A stretch of DNA of 64,000 nucleotides from CAUPWF01 sp036656795 (lineage in GTDB: Bacteria > Bacillota > Clostridia > Lachnospirales > Lachnospiraceae): NCBI GenBank assembly GCA_036656795.1, contig JAVXHR010000001.1:1-64000 (forward strand), written 5' to 3'. The notes under the pieces are model-generated. The model ran no database searches, was not told where the DNA came from, and saw only the letters and a list, made by a program, of their open reading frames with translations. Below are positions 1-7,129 of the stretch, one piece after another. The position numbers were made by a program, and so were the translations under genes. Position 1 is the stretch's first letter; every line of letters starts with the position of its first letter.

Positions 1-15
1 AAAGGAGTATAAAAG

Positions 16-483
16 ATGAGAATAGAGATTCCAGGATATAAAACATTTGATTTAAAAGAACTGGTATTAGATTATAATGGCACAATTGCAACAGATGGCA
101 TAATACCAAATCCGGTGAAGGAGCGTTTGGAAAAGTTGGCAAAAGACTTTTCTATTACTGTATTAACGGCAGACACCCATGGTACGGCAAAAGAAAATTG
201 TGTGGGATTGCCTTTACATATTCATACATTTCCGGTGGGAAATGCCATGGAAGCAAAAGCACAGATGGTAAAGACACTAGGCGCAGCCCAGTGTGTATGT
301 ATGGGGAATGGGCGCAATGACAAACTAATGTTCCAAACGGCAGAGCTGTCAATTGCAATTATTGGAACAGAGGGAGCTTGTGTACAATCTGTCCAAAATG
401 CTGATATATGTGTGAATTCTATCGAAGATGGATTGGATCTGTTATTGCAACAAAAACGTTTGATTGCGGATTTAAGAGGCTAG
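16..483 (+). CDS. HAD-superfamily phosphatase, soluble P-type-ATPase-like
   Basis: A 155-residue protein resembling the small soluble HAD hydrolases related to the phosphorylation domain of P-type ATPases. The nucleophile motif is DYNGTIA near residue 19, an atypical DxxGT, and the metal-binding motif GNGRNDKL lies near residue 98. There are no membrane segments, so a cytoplasmic phosphatase is likely; the substrate is unknown. The start follows an AAAGGAG site with 8-nt spacing right at the window edge, so upstream operon partners cannot be seen. It converges on the diguanylate cyclase gene with a 9-bp gap and no visible terminator. Confidence 0.8.
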   Translation: MRIEIPGYKTFDLKELVLDYNGTIATDGIIPNPVKERLEKLAKDFSITVLTADTHGTAKENCVGLPLHIHTFPVGNAMEAKAQMVKTLGAAQCVCMGNGRNDKLMFQTAELSIAIIGTEGACVQSVQNADICVNSIEDGLDLLLQQKRLIADLRG

Positions 484-492
484 ATTTCCAAT

Positions 493-1476
493 TTATTTTA
501 CAACAATGCAGTTTTTGTTAGAGTTCTTTCCTTCATAGAGTGCCATATCGGCATTGATTAGATTCTTTTCAATGCTGATATCAGGATTAATCTGTGTAAC
601 GCCAATTGTTGTGGTACAAGATAAAGGAATTCCATCATAACAAAATGGGTAGGATTCAATGGAAAACCGAATACTTTCAGCTAATGCACGAGCCGTATGT
701 TGGTCTGAATCAGGAAGAACAATCAAGAATTCCTCTCCCCCCCATCGAACGGCAATGTGTTCTGATTTTAAGCATGTCAATAATATCTCGGAAGCAGTAT
801 ATAGAATATAATCTCCGGCAAAATGGCCATACGTATCATTTATTTTTTTGAAATCATCTAAATCCAACATTAAAATAGAGAAATTAGTCATTAAGGACTG
901 CTTACTCCATTGTGAAAGCATTTCTGAAAAATAGTGTCGATTATAAAGATTGGTTAATTGGTCTTTATAAGCCCATTGACGTTTTTCTTCCAGTGCTTCA
1001 GCTAATTGTTGGTTTGTCAGTTCTAATTTTCTATTTGTTAATTCTAATTCATCATTTGCTTTTTTAAGTAAATTGGTGGTCCGCTTATTTTGAATGTGAA
1101 AGTGAACTCTTGCAAGCAACTCTACATCACTAAATGGTTTTGGTACATAATCTGCACCCCCCATGGTAAAACTTTTGGCAATACTGTCTTCGTCCGACAT
1201 AGAGGTAATGAAGATAATTGGGATTTCAGAGGTTGCATCATGTTCTTTTAAGCGTTTGCATACTTCGAACCCATTCATATCCGGTAATACAATGTCTAAT
1301 AAAATTAGCTCAGGCATCTCTCGCACGGCACATTCTAATGCCTCATTACCTGTGTGTACCATGACGGTCTCGATTTGATATTGCTGCAATATTTGCTCAA
1401 CCGTACTACATATGATGATACTATCGTCTATTACCAATACTTTATCGATATCATTCACCTTCTTCCATTCGTGCAT
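493..1476 (-). CDS. Response regulator with GGDEF diguanylate cyclase output
   Basis: A 327-residue PleD-like protein predicted to make cyclic di-GMP when phosphorylated. An N-terminal receiver domain (about residues 11-128) has the acidic pair DD at 17-18, phospho-acceptor D61 in LLDIVLPDMNG and a KPF lysine. A charged coiled-coil linker (about 131-168) leads to a GGDEF domain with active-site GGEEF at 246-250. The RxxD inhibitory site expected just before it is absent (KSEH instead), so product inhibition at that site is not expected. No cognate kinase is adjacent. The start is uncertain: the promoter at 1492-1520 leaves a leader of only about 9 nt before this ATG and no ribosome site is visible there. 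Confidence 0.9.
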   Translation of the reverse strand: MHEWKKVNDIDKVLVIDDSIIICSTVEQILQQYQIETVMVHTGNEALECAVREMPELILLDIVLPDMNGFEVCKRLKEHDATSEIPIIFITSMSDEDSIAKSFTMGGADYVPKPFSDVELLARVHFHIQNKRTTNLLKKANDELELTNRKLELTNQQLAEALEEKRQWAYKDQLTNLYNRHYFSEMLSQWSKQSLMTNFSILMLDLDDFKKINDTYGHFAGDYILYTASEILLTCLKSEHIAVRWGGEEFLIVLPDSDQHTARALAESIRFSIESYPFCYDGIPLSCTTTIGVTQINPDISIEKNLINADMALYEGKNSNKNCIVVK

Positions 1477-1491
1477 TTGTTCATATTTATC

Positions 1492-1520
1492 ATTCTACTC
1501 AATCTGAAGAGTGAAGTCAA
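1492..1520 (-). promoter_or_regulatory. Sigma-A-type promoter of the diguanylate cyclase gene
   Basis: Read on the minus strand, TTGACT (1520-1515), a 17-bp spacer and TAGAAT (1497-1492). It predicts a start of transcription only about 9 nt before the annotated ATG, which raises the possibility of a near-leaderless message or a later start codon. Confidence 0.55.
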
Positions 1521-1596
1521 ACATATACAATAAAAAATTGTTTTTAATTTTATTTTTATTGCGATACAATCGTATAAAAATCAAAGAAGAAAATAC

Positions 1597-1625
1597 TTGA
1601 CGAAATGTGTTAAAACATATACAAT
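1597..1625 (+). promoter_or_regulatory. Sigma-A-type promoter of ppdK
   Basis: TTGACG (1597-1602), a 17-bp spacer and TACAAT (1620-1625). The predicted leader is about 115 nt and contains an imperfect A/T-rich inverted repeat (about 1665-1682 against 1700-1716) before the AGGAGGT ribosome site near 1734. The same -35/-10 pair, TTGACG and TACAAT, precedes pilA in this window. Confidence 0.65.
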
Positions 1626-1748
1626 ATTGTGTGCGACTACTGGGTCGTAATGTAACTGTTAGTCATACAAAACATACAAAAAAAATGTGAAAACAGCATG
1701 GTTTTTGTGTTTTGTACTAAAAAATATTATTCAGGAGGTCATTAAGAC

Positions 1749-4370
1749 ATGGCAAAATGGGTTTACTTATTTAAAGAGGGTAAAGCAGATATGAAAAACC
1801 TTCTTGGCGGAAAAGGTGCGAACTTAGCAGAAATGACTAATTTAGGATTACCAATTCCTCAAGGGTTTACAGTAACAACAGAAGCTTGTACAAACTACTA
1901 CGACGCAGGGAAACAAATTACAGAAGAAGTACAAGGCCAGATTTTTGATGCTATTAAAGAATTAGAAAAGATTCAAGGCAAGACATTTGGCGACAATACA
2001 GATCCATTGTTAGTATCAGTTCGTTCAGGAGCAAGAGCTTCTATGCCAGGTATGATGGACACAATTCTTAACTTGGGATTAAATGATGTAGCTGTAGAAG
2101 GATTCGCTAAAAAGACAGGAAATCCTAGATTTGCATATGATTCATATAGAAGATTTATTCAGATGTTTTCAGATGTAGTTATGGAGATGAGCAAAACTTT
2201 CTTTGAAGGTATCTTAACAGATGTTAAAGAAGATAAAGGTGCTAAATTCGATACAGATTTGACAGCAGAAGATTTACAAGAAGTTATTGGTAAATATAAA
2301 GCAATTTATAAAGAAAAAATGGGAGAAGAATTCCCACAAGATCCTAAGATTCAATTAATGGAAGCAATTAAAGCGGTATTTCGTTCTTGGGACAACCCAC
2401 GTGCAATCGTATATCGTCGTATGAATGATATCCCAGGAGATTGGGGAACAGCTGTTAATGTTCAAGCCATGGTATTTGGTAACATGGGTGAGACATCAGG
2501 AACAGGTGTTGCATTTACACGTAATCCATCTACAGGTGCCAATGGTATCTATGGTGAATATTTAATTAATGCCCAGGGAGAAGATGTTGTTGCTGGTATT
2601 CGTACACCACAACCTATTACCAAACTGGAAAGTGACCTTCCTGAATGTTATAAAGAATTCATGGAAATTGCTCATAAATTAGAAGACCATTATGCAGATA
2701 TGCAAGATATGGAATTTACGATTCAAGAAGGAAAGTTATATTTCTTACAAACACGTAATGGTAAGAGAACTGCTCCTGCAGCACTTCAAATTGCTTGTGA
2801 TTTAGTAGATGAAGGAAAGATTACAGAAGAAGAAGCAGTTAGGAGAATTGAAGCAAAATCATTGGATCAATTATTACATCCAACTTTTAATGCAGCAGCA
2901 CTAAAAGCAGGCGAAGTCATTGGTTCTGCACTTCCTGCATCACCAGGTGCGGCAGCAGGTAAAGTATACTTTACAGCAGATGAAGCAAAAGCAGCAGAAG
3001 GAAGAGGCGAAAGAGTTATTCTTGTTCGTCTTGAAACTTCACCAGAAGATATCGAAGGTATGCATGCAGCGGAAGGTATCTTAACCGTTCGTGGTGGAAT
3101 GACATCTCACGCAGCAGTTGTTGCTCGTGGAATGGGTACGGCTTGTGTATCTGGTTGTGGAGAAATTAAGATTGATGAAGAAGCAAAATACTTTGAACTT
3201 GGTGGACACCATATTGTAGAGGGAGATTACATCTCACTGGATGGTTCTACAGGTAAGATATATTTAGGAGATATTGCAACGGAAGAAGCTACAGTAAGTG
3301 GCAACTTTGGACGACTTATGGGATGGGCAGATCAATTTAGAACATTGAAAGTCAGAACCAATGCAGATACACCGGAAGATGCTGCTAATGCAGTGAAGTT
3401 AGGTGCACAAGGTATCGGTCTTTGCCGTACAGAGCATATGTTCTTTGAACCAGACAGAATTCCTAAGATTCGTAAGATGATTCTTTCTGATAGCGTAGAA
3501 GCCAGAGAAGAAGCGTTGAATGAGTTAATTCCTTTCCAGAAAAAGGATTTCAAAGGAATCTATGAAGTTATGGAAGGAAAACCAGTTACCATTCGTTTCT
3601 TAGATCCACCACTTCATGAATTTGTACCTACCAATGAAGAAGATATTGCTGCATTAGCAAAAGATATGAGCTTAACAGTAGCAGAAGTAAAAGCAAAATG
3701 TACAGATTTACATGAATTTAATCCAATGATGGGTCATAGAGGTTGCCGTCTTGCAGTAACATATCCAGAGATTGCAAGAATGCAGACAAGAGCTGTAATG
3801 GAAGCTGCAATCGAAGTGAAAGAAGAAAAAGGATACGATGTAGTTCCTGAAATCATGATTCCACTTGTTGGAGAGAAAAAGGAATTAAAATACGTAAAAG
3901 ATATTGTTGTTGAAACAGCGGAGAAAGTAAAAGCAGAGAAAAAATCTGATATCAAATACCATATTGGTACGATGATCGAGATTCCTCGTGCAGCTTTACT
4001 TGCAGATGAGATAGCAGAAGAAGCAGAATTCTTCTCATTTGGAACCAATGATTTAACCCAGATGACATTCGGATTCTCTCGTGATGATGCTGGTAAATTC
4101 TTGGATTCTTACTACAAAGCAAAAATCTACGAATCAGATCCATTTGCAAGATTGGATCAAAATGGAGTAGGACAATTAGTAGAGATGGCAGCAAAAAAAG
4201 GCCGTGCTACACGTGCAGGCATTAAGCTTGGTATCTGTGGCGAACATGGTGGAGATCCAAGTTCTATTGAATTCTGTCACAAGATTGGTTTGAACTATGT
4301 ATCTTGTTCACCATTTAGAGTTCCAATCGCAAGGTTAGCAGCTGCACAGGCAGCACTAAATGACAAATAG
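1749..4370 (+). CDS. ppdK: Pyruvate, phosphate dikinase
   Basis: An 873-residue enzyme that interconverts pyruvate, ATP and phosphate with PEP, AMP and pyrophosphate; in anaerobes it serves glycolysis or gluconeogenesis. The order is ATP-grasp nucleotide-binding domain (starting KGANLAEMTNLGLPIPQGF), central phosphohistidine domain with GGMTSHAAV and catalytic H454, and C-terminal PEP/pyruvate barrel with GTNDLTQMTFG and C830 in LGICGEHGG. These positions are one off from the H455/C831 pair known in the Clostridium symbiosum enzyme, and the length is normal. It is monocistronic: own promoter, AGGAGG ribosome site, terminator at 4406-4443. The sister enzyme pckA lies at the other end of the window. 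Confidence 0.98.
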   Translation: MAKWVYLFKEGKADMKNLLGGKGANLAEMTNLGLPIPQGFTVTTEACTNYYDAGKQITEEVQGQIFDAIKELEKIQGKTFGDNTDPLLVSVRSGARASMPGMMDTILNLGLNDVAVEGFAKKTGNPRFAYDSYRRFIQMFSDVVMEMSKTFFEGILTDVKEDKGAKFDTDLTAEDLQEVIGKYKAIYKEKMGEEFPQDPKIQLMEAIKAVFRSWDNPRAIVYRRMNDIPGDWGTAVNVQAMVFGNMGETSGTGVAFTRNPSTGANGIYGEYLINAQGEDVVAGIRTPQPITKLESDLPECYKEFMEIAHKLEDHYADMQDMEFTIQEGKLYFLQTRNGKRTAPAALQIACDLVDEGKITEEEAVRRIEAKSLDQLLHPTFNAAALKAGEVIGSALPASPGAAAGKVYFTADEAKAAEGRGERVILVRLETSPEDIEGMHAAEGILTVRGGMTSHAAVVARGMGTACVSGCGEIKIDEEAKYFELGGHHIVEGDYISLDGSTGKIYLGDIATEEATVSGNFGRLMGWADQFRTLKVRTNADTPEDAANAVKLGAQGIGLCRTEHMFFEPDRIPKIRKMILSDSVEAREEALNELIPFQKKDFKGIYEVMEGKPVTIRFLDPPLHEFVPTNEEDIAALAKDMSLTVAEVKAKCTDLHEFNPMMGHRGCRLAVTYPEIARMQTRAVMEAAIEVKEEKGYDVVPEIMIPLVGEKKELKYVKDIVVETAEKVKAEKKSDIKYHIGTMIEIPRAALLADEIAEEAEFFSFGTNDLTQMTFGFSRDDAGKFLDSYYKAKIYESDPFARLDQNGVGQLVEMAAKKGRATRAGIKLGICGEHGGDPSSIEFCHKIGLNYVSCSPFRVPIARLAAAQAALNDK

Positions 4371-4405
4371 TATAAAGAATAAAAGTGAAAAATAATTAAA
4401 TTCAG

Positions 4406-4443
4406 AGAGGTTCACCGCAATGACGGGTGGACCTCTTTTTTTT
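4406..4443 (+). terminator. Rho-independent terminator after ppdK
   Basis: An 11-bp stem (4406-4416 with 4426-4436, one G-T pair), a 9-nt loop and an eight-T run ending at 4443. Confidence 0.85.
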
Positions 4444-4461
4444 AAAACTATCATGAAATAA

Positions 4462-4490
4462 TTGTCTAATATAGTTGTTCGTGCTAAGAT
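4462..4490 (+). promoter_or_regulatory. Promoter of the cysteine hydrolase gene
   Basis: TTGTCT (4462-4467), 17 bp, TAAGAT (4485-4490). It lies inside the longest possible open frame, which argues that translation begins downstream at 4561. Confidence 0.5.
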
Positions 4491-4560
4491 AAAAGTGGAT
4501 ATAGTTGAATATGATAGACATCATATATATGATAAGCAGAAGTGGAAAGGTGGAATAATT

Positions 4561-5082
4561 ATGAAGATATTAGTTGTAATAGATATGCAATATGATTTTA
4601 TTGATGGTACGTTAGGGAGCTCAGAGGCCGTAGCGATGTTGCCAAAGGCAGTAGAGAAAATCAAAGATTTTCATGGTCGTATATTAGCGACCAAAGATAC
4701 ACATGAACAGAATTACTTAGAAACACAAGAGGGGAAACTACTTCCAATTCAGCACTGCATACGTGGGACGAATGGATGGCAGTTACATTCTGAAATCAGT
4801 AAATTCATACAGGAAGCACCCATAGATAAACCGACGTTTGGCAGTGTGGCATTGGGGAATTTATTAACAGATATTGATAAGGAAACTCCCATTGAAGATA
4901 TTACTTTGATTGGTTTATGTACGGATATTTGTGTCATTTCTAATGCGATGTTACTCAAGGCTTTCCTGCCACAGATACCTATTATAGTAGATGCTTCTTG
5001 TTGTGCGGGAGTCACACCGGCAACACATAGACAAGCATTGGAAACAATGAAGTTATGCCAAATACAAATTATCAATGAGTAA
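4561..5082 (+). CDS. Isochorismatase-family cysteine hydrolase, nicotinamidase-like
   Basis: A 173-residue protein of the nicotinamidase/isochorismatase fold. Visible motifs are VVIDMQYDFIDGTL with the catalytic Asp near residue 8, KDTH (metal-ligand region), and GLCTDICVISNA with the nucleophile Cys. The metal-type KDTH and the cysteine context favour nicotinamidase, giving nicotinate for NAD salvage, over isochorismatase, but the substrate is not proven. I chose the ATG at 4561 because AAAGGTGG lies just upstream and a promoter sits within the longer reading frame that begins at 4462. No operon partner is evident; a hairpin with a T-run follows at 5138-5164. Confidence 0.85.
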   Translation: MKILVVIDMQYDFIDGTLGSSEAVAMLPKAVEKIKDFHGRILATKDTHEQNYLETQEGKLLPIQHCIRGTNGWQLHSEISKFIQEAPIDKPTFGSVALGNLLTDIDKETPIEDITLIGLCTDICVISNAMLLKAFLPQIPIIVDASCCAGVTPATHRQALETMKLCQIQIINE

Positions 5083-5127
5083 GTGAGAAAAACCACATCA
5101 GCCATACGATATAATTTCATATGCTTT

Positions 5128-5168
5128 AACTTTAATGCCGTTTTAATGTGAAAACGGTTTTTTTAATG
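5128..5168 (+). promoter_or_regulatory. Putative KdpE-binding direct repeats upstream of kdpFABC
   Basis: TTTAATG occurs at 5131-5137, again exactly 11 bp on at 5142-5148, and a third time at 5162-5168. The 21 bases at 5128-5148 match 5'-AACTTTAATGCC then [G/A]TTTTAAT at 11593-11613, ahead of the TPR-kdpDE unit, with two differences. Direct repeats spaced 11 bp are typical of OmpR/PhoB-family sites. A TAAGAT -10 element at 5190-5195 lacks a good -35 and the third repeat overlaps that position, as expected for an activated promoter. The KdpE assignment is inference. Confidence 0.6.
5138..5164 (+). terminator. Hairpin with T-run ahead of the kdp operon
   Basis: A perfect 7-bp stem CCGTTTT/AAAACGG (5138-5144 with 5151-5157), a 6-nt loop and seven T residues. 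It can end the upstream hydrolase transcript. It also overlaps the TTTAATG direct repeats proposed as a KdpE site, so one stretch may serve both purposes. Confidence 0.6.
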
Positions 5169-5226
5169 CCGTATTTTTATGACTCGTGTTAAGATGACCG
5201 TACCCAATAGAAGGAGGGGGAAGCAT

Positions 5227-5325
5227 ATGACAGATATCATTATGGTTGGCATTTTAATTGTTAGTTTTGTAATTGTTAAATTTTTTATGGATTGGTGCCA
5301 AAGACAAATTGAATCAAGAAAATAG
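5227..5325 (+). CDS. KdpF-like small membrane peptide
   Basis: A 32-residue open frame beginning MTDIIMVGILIVSFVIVKFF: one hydrophobic helix (about residues 4-21) and a short basic tail ending QIESRK. An AGGAGGGGG ribosome site (about 5212-5220) lies 6 nt before the ATG. Its size, single helix and place just before kdpA match KdpF of other bacteria, a peptide that stabilises the KdpABC complex. Sequence similarity to KdpF cannot be judged at this length, so the name rests on position and topology. It is 75 bp from kdpA, with a hairpin between them. Confidence 0.7.
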   Translation: MTDIIMVGILIVSFVIVKFFMDWCQRQIESRK

Positions 5326-5367
5326 CGAATCGGATTGTTAATAATCCATTTTGACTTTAGGAAGTGT

Positions 5368-5386
5368 AAAACCACAATGTGGTTTT
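5368..5386 (+). promoter_or_regulatory. Hairpin directly before the kdpA ribosome site
   Basis: A perfect 8-bp inverted repeat AAAACCAC/GTGGTTTT with an AAT loop, ending one base before AAGGAGG of kdpA. There is no T-run, so it is not a standard terminator. It may protect the processed mRNA or tune kdpA translation. Confidence 0.5.
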
Positions 5387-5400
5387 AAGGAGGGAAAGAA

Positions 5401-7107
5401 ATGTTTCAGATAATACTAACATTAGCAATTTTTATCATACTGGTCATTCCCATGGGAACCTATATGTATCATATTGCCACAAAGCAAAGAACATTTGCAG
5501 ATCCTGTCTTTGACAGAGTAGATAACTGCATCTACAAAATCTGCCGAATAGATAGAGCAGGTATGAATTGGAAGCAATATACAATGAATCTTATTATCGC
5601 AAATGCAGTCATGGTATTTGCAGGATATCTGATTCTGCGATTACAGGGAATATTACCAGGCAATCCTAATGGGATTCATGGAATGGAAGCTGACTTGTCC
5701 TTTAATACCATTATAAGTTTTATGACCAATACCAATCTTCAACACTATGCCGGCGAATCAGGACTTTCTTATCTAAGCCAGATGCTTGTGATTACATTCA
5801 TGATGTTTACATCAGCAGCTTCGGGATTCTCAGCATGCATGGCATTTTGTCGTGGATTGGCAGGAAAAAGTAAGGATATGGGGAATTTCTATGAAGATAT
5901 GATTCGAATTACCACCAGAATTTTAGTTCCATTTTCTTTCTTAATAGGATTGCTATTGGTAAGTCAAGGGACGCCACAGACGTTAATCAGTAATATTACG
6001 GTACATACAATAGAAGGAAACTTGCAGGATCTGGCTATGGGACCGGTAGCGGCATTGGAATCTATTAAACATCTGGGAACAAATGGAGGTGGATTCTTCG
6101 GGGCCAATTCAGCGACTCCTTTTGAGAACCCAACCATTCTATCTAATATCATTGAATTGATATCGATGATGATACTTCCGGGGGCTTGTGTAATTACTTT
6201 TGGCAAGATGCTTCATAACCGGAAAAGTGAACAAGAGAGAGAACCAATCTTTGGTGGACATGGAAGAGTTATCTTTGCAACCATGAGCATTTTGTTCTTT
6301 TTGGGTCTTAGCCTTTGCTTTTTCTCAGAAAAAGCAGGAAATCCACTATTAGAACAGGCAGGATTAAATATGGATATGGGCAATATGGAAGGGAAAGAAG
6401 TGCGGTTTGGTATTGCACAATCTACATTGTTCACCACAGTTACTACTTCATTTACAACTGGAACAGTTAATAACATGCATGATTCACTAACCCCATTGGG
6501 GGGATTGGTTCCTATGCTTCATATGATGTTAAACTGTGTATTTGGTGGAAAAGGAGTAGGTCTTATGAATATGGTAATGTATGCAATCTTAGCGGTCTTC
6601 TTATGTGGTCTGATGATTGGCAGAACACCAGAGTATCTTGGAAAAAAAATCGAAGGAAAAGAAATGAAATTGGTTGCTTTTGTATTGATTCTACACCCAC
6701 TATTGATTCTTGGATTTTCAGCGTTAGCGGTATCAACGGCAGGTGGTGTGGCAGGTATTTCGAATCCGGGATTCCATGGGTTATCACAGGTGTTGTATGA
6801 ATATGCATCTTCTGCTGCAAATAATGGGTCCGGGTTTGAAGGATTGGTGGATAATACCACTTTTTGGAATCTTACAACAGGTTTAGCCATGTTTTTTGGA
6901 AGGTATATGATGATTGTTGCACAGCTTGCAATTGCAGGCTCATTATTAGCAAAGCGAAAAGTGAATGTTACAGTTGGAAGTTTAAAGACTACAAACGTAA
7001 TGTTTGCATTGATTCTTGTAGTTGTGGTTTACATCTTTGCAGCACTTACCTTCTTTCCGGCGCTAGCGCTTGGACCGATTGCAGAGCATCTAACCTTATG
7101 GTTTTAA
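5401..7107 (+). CDS. kdpA: Potassium-transporting ATPase subunit KdpA
   Basis: A 568-residue polytopic membrane protein, the K+-selective channel-like subunit of the high-affinity KdpFABC pump. It has about ten hydrophobic segments and the family landmarks HLGTNGGGFFGANSATPFENP (first part near residue 222) and TTVTTSFTTGTVNNMHDSLTP, which belong to the selectivity-filter and pore-loop regions. Length is close to the E. coli protein (557). The start follows AAGGAGGGAAAG. It is the second gene of a kdpF-like, kdpA, kdpB, kdpC run, probably induced by potassium limitation through KdpDE encoded 5 kb downstream. Confidence 0.97.
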   Translation: MFQIILTLAIFIILVIPMGTYMYHIATKQRTFADPVFDRVDNCIYKICRIDRAGMNWKQYTMNLIIANAVMVFAGYLILRLQGILPGNPNGIHGMEADLSFNTIISFMTNTNLQHYAGESGLSYLSQMLVITFMMFTSAASGFSACMAFCRGLAGKSKDMGNFYEDMIRITTRILVPFSFLIGLLLVSQGTPQTLISNITVHTIEGNLQDLAMGPVAALESIKHLGTNGGGFFGANSATPFENPTILSNIIELISMMILPGACVITFGKMLHNRKSEQEREPIFGGHGRVIFATMSILFFLGLSLCFFSEKAGNPLLEQAGLNMDMGNMEGKEVRFGIAQSTLFTTVTTSFTTGTVNNMHDSLTPLGGLVPMLHMMLNCVFGGKGVGLMNMVMYAILAVFLCGLMIGRTPEYLGKKIEGKEMKLVAFVLILHPLLILGFSALAVSTAGGVAGISNPGFHGLSQVLYEYASSAANNGSGFEGLVDNTTFWNLTTGLAMFFGRYMMIVAQLAIAGSLLAKRKVNVTVGSLKTTNVMFALILVVVVYIFAALTFFPALALGPIAEHLTLWF

Positions 7108-7129
7108 GGAGTAAAGAAAGGAATAAGAT

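Noticed and set aside
4462..4560. 33-residue N-terminal extension of the nicotinamidase-like protein
   Set aside because: It contains a promoter and lacks a ribosome site, while the ATG at 4561 has one and gives the family's usual N-terminus.
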